Part shown: positions 29,626 to 38,733 of the stretch, piece after piece
How positions within the stretch are numbered: position 1 is the stretch's first letter
How the letters are laid out: every line of letters starts with the position of its first letter
NCBI RefSeq assembly: GCF_026967475.1
Contig: NZ_CP114058.1
Location: 186,001 to 250,000 of the forward strand
Length of the DNA stretch: 64,000 nt
DNA from: Rouxiella chamberiensis
Lineage (GTDB): Bacteria > Pseudomonadota > Gammaproteobacteria > Enterobacterales > Enterobacteriaceae
Reading direction: 5' to 3'
Program-made: the position numbers and the translations under genes
Notes under the pieces: generated by a model
What the model saw: only the letters and a program-made list of their open reading frames with translations
Databases searched by the model: none
What the model was told of the DNA's origin: nothing

Positions 29626-31677
29626 ATGACACAGCTTGTTGCCTGTCAGCGGCAGATGCAGCGCCACGGCGTGCGGCGGCTGCTGGTAATCAGCGGTGAC
29701 GCGACCTGGAGCGCGCAGCAGGCGCGTCAGATAGCGGCAACGATGGCGGGCGACTGGCTATGGATTAGCCCCGATGTGCAAAGCGATCGTCGCACCGTGT
29801 CACCCGAGTCGGCTAACCAGCTGCTCGGGCAGGCCTTTTGCACGGCGTGTTCGATGCGCGACAAGGTTTGAACGTCGAGGCGCTGGCGGCATTCAGCGGC
29901 GTGTTACAGGCCGGAAGCTGGCTGCTGTTACTGGTACCCGACTGGCGAGAACTGGCCGACGACGTTGGACCTCGACAGCCGCCGCTGGAGCGAACAGCCC
30001 GACGCCATCGCCACTCCCCGCTTTATTCAGCGTTTTTGCCGGGAAATACACGCCGATCCGCAGGCGCTTGTCTGGCGACAAGAGCAGGCATTTACTCCCC
30101 GTCTGCTGACCGATGCCCCGCACTGGCAGCCGCCGCACGGCGAACCGACCCGCCACCAGCAGGCGATTCTGGACCGGCTGTTACAGGCCGAAGATGGCGT
30201 CTGGGTGCTGACCGCCGCACGCGGGCGCGGCAAGTCGACGCTTTCGGGCATGTTGGTGCAACAGTGGCCGGGGCGCTGCTGGCTGACTGCGCCGAGCCGG
30301 GCTTCGGGCAGTCGGCTCGAGGAGCAGAGCGGGCAGGGCGCGATGTTTTGGGCACCTGACGCACTGCTCGCGCATCTCGAACAGGGCAATGCGGCCGACG
30401 CCGACTGGTTGCTGATTGATGAAGCCGCGGCCATCCCGACCCCGTTGCTCTCGCGCCTGATAGCCTTTTTCCCGCGGGTCTTGCTGACGACCACCGTTCA
30501 GGGCTACGAAGGCACCGGACGCGGCTTTGTTTTGAAATTCTGTGCTTCATTGCCGAACTGGCAGGATCTGCGGCTTACCGCGCCTATCCGCTGGGCCGAA
30601 GGCGATCCGCTGGAAACGCTGCTGGACAAGGTTTTACTGTTCAATGAACCCGATCCTCAGGCGCTGCCGCCTAACGATCCCCGGCCGCTGCGCATCGAAC
30701 ACTTTACCGCCGATCTCTGGACGCAGCATCCGGCGCGGCTTGAGGCGTTTTATCATCTTTTGACCCGCGCCCATTACCGCACCTCGCCGCTGGATCTGCG
30801 CCGTTTGCTTGATGCGCCGGGCATGAGCTTCTCCGCAGCGCTTAGGGACGAAGATATCGCGGCCGCGCTGTGGCTGGTGGATGAAGGCGGATTGGATGCT
30901 GCGCTGGCGCACGAAGTGTGGGCCGGACGTCGGCGGCCGCGCGGTAATCTGGTGGCGCAGTCGCTGGCCGCCCACGGCGGGTTTGCGTCTGCGGCGCTCA
31001 TGTCTTCTCGGCGTATCACTCGTATCGCGGTTGCGCCCGCAAGCCGCAGGCAGGGCATCGCCTCTGCGCTGGTGGCGGCGCAGCGCCTTCAGGCGGCGCG
31101 TGAAGGAAGAGATTATCTCTCGGTGAGTTTTGGTTTTACCCCCTCGTTGTGGCATTTCTGGCAGCATTGCGGCTTTCGCATGGTGCGGGTGGGCAATCAG
31201 CGCGAAGCCAGCAGCGGATGTTATGCCGCCATGGCAATGTTGCCGCTGAGCGACGCCGGTACTCGCCTTTGCGATGAGGCTGTGCGGCAATTCACGCGCA
31301 ATGCACGTCAGATCCCGGCCGACGTGGCCCGCTGCCTGGTTGACGGACATTCGCAGCCGGAGGCCGAAAAAGCGCCCTCACTGGAGGAGGCCGACTGGCG
31401 TGAACTGGCCGGTTTCGCCTTCGCCAGCCGCGCACTCGACAGCAGCCAAAGCGCCTTGTGCCGATTACTGAGTCTTTCGCCATTGCCGCTACCGGCGCTG
31501 CGTGCCCGTCTTGAACTCGGGCTGGAGGGCGCCGCCATCATCGCCCAATGCAAGCTGAGCGGTAAAAAAGCCCTGCTGAAACAGTATCGCGATGAAACGC
31601 GGCAGGCGCTGCAACACCTCGATGCCTCGCAGACGTCGGCGTGGCAGCGTTTTGCGCAGCCTGTGGCGTCACCGTGA
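29626..31677 (+). CDS. tmcA: tRNA(Met) cytidine acetyltransferase TmcA, broken by two frameshifts
   Basis: ATP- and acetyl-CoA-dependent enzyme forming N4-acetylcytidine at the wobble position of elongator tRNA-Met. Three frames together cover the family: N-terminal DUF1726 part ([14 protein letters not shown]), helicase-like domain with Walker [15 protein letters not shown] and the [11 protein letters not shown] box, GNAT domain ([20 protein letters not shown]) and C-terminal tRNA-binding part. Break 1 is in the T run 29836-29839 (one T restores [14 protein letters not shown]). Break 2 is near 29961-29965, where ADD joins [14 protein letters not shown]. The start is uncertain between ATG 29608 and 29626; the latter fits the E. 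coli N-terminus. Full length would be about 683 residues. Confidence 0.92.
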
Positions 31678-31797
31678 AAAAATCAGTACAACTCTTTCAA
31701 TAAAACCCTATTTTCCTGAATTTTCAGCGGTGTATAGTCGCTGTATCGGCAGCCTGTCATCGCGCTGCACCCCTCATTCATCAAGCAGAGAATCATC

Positions 31798-32427
31798 ATG
31801 AGTCCGGATCAGGTTATCGTCCAGCAACCGCCGCAGGCGGCAGAAAAACTTATCCTGTTGTTTCACGGCGTGGGAGACAATCCGGTGTCGATGGGGGAAA
31901 TCGGCCGGTATTTTACCGCAAGTTTCCCCAACGCGCTGATAGTCAGCATCGGCAGTCCCTTTGCCTGTGATTTAGGGCAGGGTCGCCAGTGGTTTTCGGT
32001 GCAGGGTGTCACGGAAGAGAATCGTCATCGGCGCATTGCCGACGCCATGCCGCTGTTTATCAAGACTGTGCGCGACTGGCAGCAGAAATGTGCCGTCACG
32101 CCCGAGAATACGGTGCTGATCGGCTTTTCACAGGGCGCGATTATGTCGCTGGAATCCACGAAGGTAGAGCAGAATCTGGCAGGGCGCATCGTATCGTTTA
32201 GCGGACGTTTCGCCCGTTTGCCGGAAAGCCCTATTGCAAGCGGCACCCGCATTCACTTTATCCACGGCACCAGTGATCCCGTCATCGCCGCCAATAATGC
32301 GGTTATCGCGGCAGAACGACTCACGGCGCTGGGGTGTGCCAACACGCTGGATCTGGCGCAGAAAGTGGCGCACGGCATCAACCCGCAGATGATTGAAACC
32401 GCCATCGAGAGATTGCAGGCAGAGTAA
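31798..32427 (+). CDS. ypfH: Esterase YpfH
   Basis: 209-residue alpha/beta hydrolase of the phospholipase/carboxylesterase type. LILLFHGVGDNP is the oxyanion region, VLIGFSQGAIMSLE holds the nucleophile Ser111 in GFSQG, and HFIHGTSDPVI and KVAHGIN give the Asp and His of the triad. It is shorter than E. coli YpfH (232). The physiological ester substrate is unknown. Position after tmcA is conserved. Confidence 0.9.
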   Translation: MSPDQVIVQQPPQAAEKLILLFHGVGDNPVSMGEIGRYFTASFPNALIVSIGSPFACDLGQGRQWFSVQGVTEENRHRRIADAMPLFIKTVRDWQQKCAVTPENTVLIGFSQGAIMSLESTKVEQNLAGRIVSFSGRFARLPESPIASGTRIHFIHGTSDPVIAANNAVIAAERLTALGCANTLDLAQKVAHGINPQMIETAIERLQAE

Positions 32428-32450
32428 CAAGGCATTCTGTAAAGACAGAA

Positions 32451-32473
32451 ACGGCAGGGGATGACCCTGCCGT
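32451..32473. terminator. Hairpin 3' of ypfH
   Basis: ACGGCAGGG and CCCTGCCGT arms with a 5-base loop between the convergent genes ypfH and ypfN; no T-run follows. Confidence 0.5.
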
Positions 32474-32533
32474 CTGGCGGTTGCGATACGTTCTCGCAAG
32501 GCGTGGTGATTTCGCCATGAACGGGACGGGCGC

Positions 32534-32725
32534 TTACTTTTTCTTGTCCTTCGGCCAGTCGTCGTCGTCATCCCATTCGGCGTTGTTGTCGCGATGTGGC
32601 GGGATCTCGGGTTTGTCCTTGAGATAGGCTTTCACATCGACCCGGTTGAGTTCTTTGATGCCACTGATGAGAATGCCGGCCAGAACGATCAGCACTATCC
32701 ACCAGTAATCTTTAATCCATTCCAT
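32534..32725 (-). CDS. ypfN: YpfN family (UPF0370) small membrane protein
   Basis: 63 residues: [20 protein letters not shown] forms an N-terminal membrane helix, followed by a conserved [20 protein letters not shown] stretch and a tail rich in Asp, Trp and Lys. It matches E. coli YpfN closely; function unknown. It is downstream of the M15 peptidase and dapE on the same strand, with 19 bases in between, so it probably belongs to the same transcript. Confidence 0.92.
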   Translation of the reverse strand: MEWIKDYWWIVLIVLAGILISGIKELNRVDVKAYLKDKPEIPPHRDNNAEWDDDDDWPKDKKK

Positions 32726-32744
32726 AATACGTCTCCCTTACTGG

Positions 32745-33431
32745 TTATTCTTGTGGGCCTTGCGACCCGTTATTCACGACATACTGCGTGAAAATTCTTT
32801 CAAGCTGGCTGACAATCCAGTCATGACCCGCGAGATCGACCCCTTGCCAGGCGGCCTGTAAAACGTCAGGTGTCAGCACGCGCTCACACTGCTCGGCCAG
32901 AGGACGATAACTCAAATGCCAGGGCTCGATTGCCACGCCGCCCGTATCCTGACTAAACGGACGATAGAAGCCGAACGCCGCCATATGCTCGGTCAGCCAC
33001 TGATTGAGCCGATAAAAATAGCCGCCCGCTTCGTACTCCCACGGCTCGAGCTGCAATTTTTGACCTTCGGGAAGTAAATCGGGATCGTAGATATCCAGAT
33101 CACTTCCCCAATGGTGACGACTGCTGCCGGGCAGGGCCGACCAGCGCAGAATCAGCTCGCCACGCTCTGCATCATTGAGCGATGAGATGTCCACGGGCTG
33201 ACTGTCACTGTTTAATACTGGTCGCTGCGCGCGAAATTTTCCATTCCAGATAGCCAGTTGCCGATCGAAGTCACGAAATGTGCTGGCCGGTTGCAGATTG
33301 AATCCGGCCTGCGCGGCCGCCGTCTGAAGTCGACGAAATGCCGCCACCGCTTCGGGCTGCAAGCGGTGGCCATCGACCAGTTCAACCAGATGCGCGGCGG
33401 AGCGTCCGGTCAGCGCGGCGACGTCAATCAT
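32745..33431 (-). CDS. M15 family metallopeptidase (D-Ala-D-Ala carboxypeptidase-like)
   Basis: 228-residue cytoplasmic zinc peptidase of the VanY/DacB-like type, with no signal peptide visible. Metal ligands lie in [15 protein letters not shown] (His and Asp) and in [11 protein letters not shown] (His), and the catalytic Glu in EPWH. The start ATG at 33431 overlaps the dapE TGA (ATGA) and has AGG just upstream; the longer reading into dapE is rejected. Co-translation with dapE suggests a link to diaminopimelate and peptidoglycan, but the substrate is unknown. E. coli K-12 lacks the gene at this site. Confidence 0.88.
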   Translation of the reverse strand: MIDVAALTGRSAAHLVELVDGHRLQPEAVAAFRRLQTAAAQAGFNLQPASTFRDFDRQLAIWNGKFRAQRPVLNSDSQPVDISSLNDAERGELILRWSALPGSSRHHWGSDLDIYDPDLLPEGQKLQLEPWEYEAGGYFYRLNQWLTEHMAAFGFYRPFSQDTGGVAIEPWHLSYRPLAEQCERVLTPDVLQAAWQGVDLAGHDWIVSQLERIFTQYVVNNGSQGPQE

Positions 33432-34555
33432 CCTACCAGTTGATCCATAATGCGCTGATACATGCGGCTGAGCAGTTGCAAATCCGCCGCGCTGACGCAT
33501 TCGTTGATCTTGTGAATCGAGGCATTGACCGGCCCCAGTTCCACCACCTGCGCGCCCATCTGCGCAATAAAGCGCCCGTCGGAGGTGCCACCGGTCGTTT
33601 CAAGCACGGGCGTGTGCTCGGTGTAGTGCTGCACGGCGTTGACCACGGCATCCACCAGCGCGCCGCGCGGCGTCAGGAACGGCTGACCGGAAACGACCCA
33701 GTTCAGCGTGTAATGCAACTGATGTTTATCCAGCAGCGCGGCGACGCGTTCCTTGATCAAGGCATCGGTTAATTCGGTGCTGAAACGGAAGTTGAACTGC
33801 ACATAGAGCTCACCCGGGATAACATTGTTGCTGCCGGTTCCGGCATTGATGTTGGCAATCTGCATGCTGGTCGGCGGGAAGAATTCATTGCCGCCATCCC
33901 AGACCGTGGCGGCCAGTTCATTCAGGGCAGGCAGCGCGCGATGCACCGGGTTATCGGCCAGATGCGGATAGGCCACGTGGCCCTGCACGCCGTGGATCTG
34001 CAGGTTGGCGGTCATGGAGCCCCGACGCCCGTTTTTGACGATATCGCCAACGCGGGTGGTGCTGGACGGTTCGCCGACCAGACAGTAATCCATGCGCTCG
34101 TTGCGTGCCATCAGCGCCTTCACGACTTTCACTGTGCCGTTGACGGCGCTGGCTTCTTCGTCGGAGGTAATCAGAAACGCCAGACGCCCCTTGTGATGCG
34201 GATTGGCTGCCACAAAACGCTCGGCGGCGACGACCATCGCGGCGAGTGAGCCTTTCATGTCGGCCGCACCGCGACCAAACAGCATGCCGTCGCGCAGCGC
34301 AGGTTCGAACGGCGGTGTTATCCAAAGCGAGGCATCGCCGGTCGGCACCACGTCGGTATGACCGGCAAAGGCCAGCGTCTTGCCTTCGCCGCGCGTGGCC
34401 CAGAAATTCAGGGTATCGCCGAAGTTCATGGGTTCGATATGAAAGCCAATCGCCTGTAAACGGGCAATCAGCATCTCCTGACAGCCTGCATCTTCAGGGC
34501 TGAGAGAAGGGCGGCGAATCAGCTGCTGCGCAAGATCGAGAACCGGACAAATCAT
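33428..34555 (-). CDS. dapE: Succinyl-diaminopimelate desuccinylase
   Basis: Zinc-dependent amidohydrolase of the M20 family that releases succinate from N-succinyl-LL-diaminopimelate in lysine and cell-wall synthesis. 375 residues, the E. coli length. [14 protein letters not shown] supplies the first metal His and bridging Asp, [13 protein letters not shown] the catalytic Glu, and SIHKINECV the C-terminal His. It starts directly after the yffB stop, and its stop overlaps the M15 peptidase start, forming a compact yffB-dapE-M15-ypfN transcript. Confidence 0.97.
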   Translation of the reverse strand: MICPVLDLAQQLIRRPSLSPEDAGCQEMLIARLQAIGFHIEPMNFGDTLNFWATRGEGKTLAFAGHTDVVPTGDASLWITPPFEPALRDGMLFGRGAADMKGSLAAMVVAAERFVAANPHHKGRLAFLITSDEEASAVNGTVKVVKALMARNERMDYCLVGEPSSTTRVGDIVKNGRRGSMTANLQIHGVQGHVAYPHLADNPVHRALPALNELAATVWDGGNEFFPPTSMQIANINAGTGSNNVIPGELYVQFNFRFSTELTDALIKERVAALLDKHQLHYTLNWVVSGQPFLTPRGALVDAVVNAVQHYTEHTPVLETTGGTSDGRFIAQMGAQVVELGPVNASIHKINECVSAADLQLLSRMYQRIMDQLVG

Positions 34556-34930
34556 TTACTTCACCTCCGCAACAAATTGCGCATAGCTTTCAGGTTTGAA
34601 ACCGAGCAGCGATTCCCCGCTGGCGGCAAGCAGAAAAGGACGTTTGATCACGGCAGGATGCGCGAGCATCAGCGCCTTGGCCGCGTCGGCGTTATTACAG
34701 GCAGTACGCTCGGCGTCGTCCAGCTTGCGCCAGGTGGTGCCGCGCGTATTCAGCAGCGCTTCCCAACCCTGTTTGTCGACAAGCGTCTGGATAAGCGCGT
34801 CATCCAGGCCATCCGCGCGATAATCGTGGAACCGGGCATTGACCCCGTTTTCTTCCAGCCAGCGGCGCGCTTTCTTGACGGTATCGCAATTCTTGATGCC
34901 GTAAATAATAAATGAGGCGGTTTCTGCCAT
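34556..34930 (-). CDS. yffB: ArsC/Spx family protein YffB
   Basis: 124-residue thioredoxin-fold protein. FIIYGIKNCDTVKKARRWLE contains the single active-site Cys in KNCDT, and LNTRGTTWRKLD and AVIKRPFLL are the family-conserved segments. Some members bind glutathione; the reaction is unknown. The start at 34930 (MAETASFIIYG) is chosen because the upstream codon at 34936 is TTG. First gene of the dapE transcript, as in E. coli. Confidence 0.92.
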   Translation of the reverse strand: MAETASFIIYGIKNCDTVKKARRWLEENGVNARFHDYRADGLDDALIQTLVDKQGWEALLNTRGTTWRKLDDAERTACNNADAAKALMLAHPAVIKRPFLLAASGESLLGFKPESYAQFVAEVK

Positions 34931-35079
34931 GTGCAAACATACCCTAAATGTTAAGGCGTCCGATCAAGGGATAAATCAGACGTAAAAATAGCCAGTTGCA
35001 GGCCGAAACGTGCGGTATGGCGGCGTTTTCGACCGGCAAAAATGATGCGTTACATAATGCGGTAAAACGTCCGCTGGAT

Positions 35080-35795
35080 CTACCCTTGTGCTCGGGCGGT
35101 TTTCCTTGCGCGGCCACGTCCGCTGGCCTGTGCGCCGCGTTGGCGCTCTTCGATGACCAGAAGCGCAATCTCGCCGGAGGCCACGGTGTGCTCGACGGCG
35201 CGCAGTGCGGCGGTGTCGGCGTCATTCGCCTCGATGGCCGTGATAATGGCCCGCAGTTCGGCCATGCTTTTTCGGCGCGTCCGGGCCAGCGAGTGGAAGA
35301 GAAGCGGAACAGCGCCAGCCGGTTCAGCAGGGAAAACAGCGTCTGCCCGATGGCGACATTGCCGGTGCCCTCAGTCAACACCTGATAGAACTTCTCGGAG
35401 GCATTGATAACCAGCACCATGTTCTGCGTGGCGTGACCCCGGCCAATCTCTTCGACCGACTCCCGCAGGCTGGCGCGTTGTTCGGCCGTGGCCCGCTGGG
35501 TGAACAGTTGCGCGCAGGCGCTTTCGAGAATGCCGCGCAGCTCGTAAATCGAGTGCACTTCTTCAATCGACAACTGCGACACCATTGGCCCGCGATAACG
35601 CACGGTCGTTATCAGGCCTTCCGCTTCCAGACTGCGAAAAGCCTCCCTCACCGCGCTGCGGCTGACGCCCGTCAACTCGCAGATCTCCCGCTCGCGCAGC
35701 GGCTCGCCGGGTAAAAAATCGCCGACGGCGATGCCCGAACGAATCCGGTCCTCCACCATCTCTCTGGCGCTCACGTTTAATTTTTGTTCCGACAT
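35080..35795 (-). CDS. GntR family transcriptional regulator (FCD domain), frameshifted
   Basis: FadR-subfamily repressor-type regulator of about 238 residues. The N-terminal winged helix (about 5-70) includes LREREICELTGVSRSAVREA and the wing LEAEGLITTVRYRGPMV; a helical FCD effector domain follows. The frame breaks near 35290-35305 after ALFRF; the next frame gives the FCD end (MAELRAIITAIEANDADTAA) with its conserved HTVASGE, then a basic tail and a stop at 35080. The alternative uninterrupted reading to 34944 has no family similarity. It is divergent from the CE4 gene, and a perfect inverted repeat lies between, so it likely controls that gene and the MHS transporter. Confidence 0.82.
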
Positions 35796-35836
35796 GCTCA
35801 GAAATTCTCCACAAGAATACAATTTGCGTTTTTTCG

Positions 35837-35864
35837 TCAGACAATTTAAAACAGAATTGTCTGA
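35837..35864. promoter_or_regulatory. Candidate GntR operator in the divergent intergenic region
   Basis: TCAGACAATT and AATTGTCTGA form perfect 10-base arms with an 8-base spacer. It is centred between the GntR gene (42 bases from its start) and the CE4 gene (119 bases away), the usual place for an autoregulatory FadR-type site. Confidence 0.6.
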
Positions 35865-35982
35865 TGATTTTTACCGCAATCTCGCCAGCATACAACAGCC
35901 GTTGTGGTGCTTCGAGACGGCGGCAACAGAAAAAAGCACGAATTGATTTTTCACCTGTGTTCAATCTCCGAGGAACTGCAAG

Positions 35983-36873
35983 ATGTCACAACCCTGGACT
36001 TGGCCGGAAAGCGAATGGCGTGGCTATGTTGACAAAGTCCGCGCCGGACAGCCCCTTAAAGCCGCATGGCCCGATAACAACAAGATTGCCGTAGCGCTCT
36101 CTTTCGACAGCGATCATGAAACCATTCCCCTGCGCGACGGCGAAACCTCGCCGGGACGTCTGGCCGCCGGTGAATATGGCGCTCGTCTCGGCATTGGCCG
36201 CATTCTCACTCTCCTGGAAAAATACGGCGCACCCGCGTCTTTTTATCTGCCTGCGGTGTGCGCGTTGCTGCGTCCCGATGAAAGCAAAACCTATGTGGCG
36301 GCGGGCCACGAAGTCGGGATTCACGGCTGGATCCACGAGCGCAACTCCCTGCTGGATTACGAGAACGAGCGCGACCTGATGCTTCGCGCCGCCGATGTGC
36401 TCGAGAAGACTTCCGGCGTGCGTCCGGTCGGGATTCGAACGCCATCGTGGGACTATTCGCCGCACACGCTGCGCATTATCCGCGAAATGGGGCTGATTTA
36501 TGACTCCTCGCTGATGGCGGATGACGAACCTTATGAACTGATTGAAGAGGGCGTGGCGACGGGTGTAGTCGAAATCCCGGTGGAATGGATCCGCGACGAT
36601 GCCCCGTACTTCACGATGGACCGCTTCAACTCCATTCGTCCGCATACCAAACCGCGTGACGTGCTGGAAATCTGGATTGATGAATTCAATCAGGCCTATC
36701 AGGAAGGCGGCGTGTTCCAGTTGACGATGCACCCGCACGTCATTGGTCACCGCTCGAGAATGGTGATTCTTGACGAATTGATGCAGCACATTACGTCACA
36801 CGACGGCATCTGGTTTACCACACACGCGGGATTGGCAACGCACGTGGGTAAACAACTTAAAAATAATAATTAA
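35983..36873 (+). CDS. Polysaccharide deacetylase family (CE4, PuuE/HpPgdA-like) hydrolase
   Basis: 296-residue cytoplasmic NodB-fold metallohydrolase with no signal peptide. AVALSFDSDHET carries the metal Asp and acidic base of motif 1, EVGIHGWIHERN the His-x3-His of motif 2, and GIRTPSWDYSPHTL motif 3; FQLTMHPHVIGH lies near the C-terminus. This subgroup includes allantoinase PuuE and HpPgdA-like proteins that often act on small amides rather than polysaccharides. The next gene is an MHS-family importer and the divergent gene a GntR regulator, so a catabolic amidohydrolase acting on an imported compound is inferred. The substrate cannot be named. Confidence 0.8.
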   Translation: MSQPWTWPESEWRGYVDKVRAGQPLKAAWPDNNKIAVALSFDSDHETIPLRDGETSPGRLAAGEYGARLGIGRILTLLEKYGAPASFYLPAVCALLRPDESKTYVAAGHEVGIHGWIHERNSLLDYENERDLMLRAADVLEKTSGVRPVGIRTPSWDYSPHTLRIIREMGLIYDSSLMADDEPYELIEEGVATGVVEIPVEWIRDDAPYFTMDRFNSIRPHTKPRDVLEIWIDEFNQAYQEGGVFQLTMHPHVIGHRSRMVILDELMQHITSHDGIWFTTHAGLATHVGKQLKNNN

Positions 36874-36949
36874 TTAAACGCTTTGCAAAATTGAGACGTC
36901 AACACGGGGACACATTTTTAGATAATTTCAATGCATTCAGGGGGTTTAG

Positions 36950-38250
36950 ATGGTAGCCACACCCGATACAACGGTCGCATCGCCGCACAAGTTTACGGCA
37001 CATCAAAGAAAAGTCGTGTTTGCCGCCGCGATTGGCAACGTCGTCGAATGGGTCGACTGGGGGCTTTATGCGGTCTTCGTCAAAATTATTTCGCAGGAGT
37101 TTTTTCCGGCGGGCGACAGTGTGGCCAGCCTGTTGACCACGCTGGGCTTCTTCGCCATCGGATTTATCATGCGTCCGGTTGGCGCGGCCATTCTAGGCTC
37201 TTATGCCGACAAGTTTGGGCGCAAGAAAGGGCTGATTCTGTCGATTGCGCTGATGTCGGGTTCGGCGCTGGTGATGGCGTTGACGCCAAGCTACGCGGTC
37301 ATTGGCGTTTGGGCAACGGCGATTCTGCTGGTCTGCCGATTGGTGCAGGGCTTTTCGGCGGGCGGTGAGTTTGGTGCCTCTTCTGCCCTGCTGGTGGAAT
37401 CGGCGGGCAAGGGGCGTCGTGCGTTTGCCGGTTCGTGGCAGCAGGTTTCGGTGGCGGGCGGCACGTTGATCGCCTCCTTTATGGGCACCGTCTTTACCTG
37501 GTTCCTGTCACCGGACGCTTTGTTGAGCTGGGGATGGCGCGCCGCGTTTCTGGTCGGCGCGGCATTGGGGCTGATTGGTATCTGGCTGCGCGTCAGCGTC
37601 AACGAAACGGAGTCGTTCGTCAGCCACAAACCGGCGGTCACCTCGAAAGTTCATCCACTGAAGGCGATGATTTTTCATCATCCGAAAGCGGCGCTGCGCG
37701 TGGCGGGCATTACGATTGCCGGGACGCTGACCTATTATATCTGGCTCAACTATTTGCCGACCTACGCCAACATTACCACCGGGATCCCGCTGAAAGAGGC
37801 GTTTTTGTCACAAACGATCAGCATTGCCGTGTTTATGGTGCTGTTGCCGTTCGCGGGCATGCTGTCTGACCGGATTGGGCGCAAGAAAACGCTCGGCGCC
37901 TTTGCCGTCTGCTTTATTCTGTTCTCTTATCCGCTGCTGGCCATGTTGAGCAATAACTTCTGGAGCCTGCTGTTTGTGCAATTGGCGGGCATTGTTTTCC
38001 TGCTCGGCTATTCCTGCAACTGTGCGGCAATCATGGCCGAACAGTTTCCCCGGAAGTGCGTGCAACCGGCATTGCGTTGCCCTATGCGTTGGCAGTCGCC
38101 ATTTTTGGCGGTACCGCGCCTTACGTGACAACCTGGATGCATTTCAACGGCTTTATTAATTATATCTGGCTCTATGTTGCTCTGGCGGCACTCATTTCGC
38201 TGGTGGTATATATGCGTATGCCGGAAACTAATAATGCTGATTTTGAATAA
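36950..38250 (+). CDS. MFS transporter, metabolite:H+ symporter (MHS) family, frameshifted
   Basis: Twelve-helix inner-membrane proton symporter similar to ShiA, KgtP and ProP, which import small organic acids or zwitterions. Signature AAIGNVVEWVDWGLYAVF is near residues 24-41, motif A SYADKFGRKKGLILSI near 84-99, and RLVQGFSAGGEFGASSALLV near 130. The frame breaks at CCCC 38048-38051; adding one C changes the end to AEQFPPEVRATGIALPYALA and reaches MPETNNADFE at 38250, about 433 residues. It follows the CE4 gene after 76 bases and probably imports that enzyme's substrate. The last 100 bases are AT-rich. Confidence 0.85.
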
Positions 38251-38342
38251 TATTTAACTGATAGGTTGTTTAGTTATTTCCGGGGGCGCTTTTATTACCC
38301 TTTATTAAAGCGTGATCCGGGTTTAACTATCGGAATAATAGA

Positions 38343-38371
38343 TTGGTGAGATTAATTAATGCTCGTATAAT
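38343..38371 (+). promoter_or_regulatory. Sigma-70 promoter of ypfM
   Basis: TTGGTG (38343-38348), a 17-base spacer and TATAAT (38366-38371), 26 bases before the ypfM start. Confidence 0.65.
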
Positions 38372-38397
38372 CCTTCTCGTAAATTACGAGGTGTTGT

Positions 38398-38457
38398 ATG
38401 GTCGAGCAAGAATTAGGTAACTGGAAAGACTTTATCGAAGCCATGCTGCGCGGATAA
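38398..38457 (+). CDS. ypfM: Small protein YpfM (19 residues)
   Basis: MVEQELGNWKDFIEAMLRG differs at only a few positions from the 19-residue E. coli YpfM, including the invariant ELGNWKDFIE core. GAGG lies seven bases before the ATG and a good sigma-70 promoter is upstream. Its place next to acrD is the E. coli place. The peptide is predicted to be an amphipathic helix; its function is unknown. A strong terminator lies 177 bases after the stop, leaving a long untranslated tail. Confidence 0.85.
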   Translation: MVEQELGNWKDFIEAMLRG

Positions 38458-38633
38458 TTCGCAGCTGGCCGAGATACACATATAATAATAGTCTGTTATT
38501 ACACTGGTTTCACCCAAGGGAACCCTGATACAGAGCATCATCTTATCCATTCGGCTTAATGTCCTTATTGATAAGTGATGAAGAAGGTAGATGGCGCTAT
38601 TAATATTCAGGCCAAATTTAGCCTTCCGATAAC

Positions 38634-38663
38634 AAAAGGCGCTAATTTGATTAGCGCCTTTTT
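38634..38663. terminator. Bidirectional terminator between ypfM and acrD
   Basis: AAAAGGCGCTAA and TTAGCGCCTTTT with a 5-base loop, followed by one more T. The symmetric A and T ends serve both convergent genes. Confidence 0.9.
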
Positions 38664-38733
38664 ATTTATTGATTCACGCTGGATAATAATGACCGCCGTG
38701 ATGATATTCGGGGTCATTATTAGCGCTTCGCCT

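Noticed and set aside
34944..35290. C-terminal continuation of the GntR protein in the original frame
   Set aside because: After the frame break the translation is rich in Pro, Arg and Ser and lacks the FCD pattern, while the neighbouring frame has the expected FCD end.
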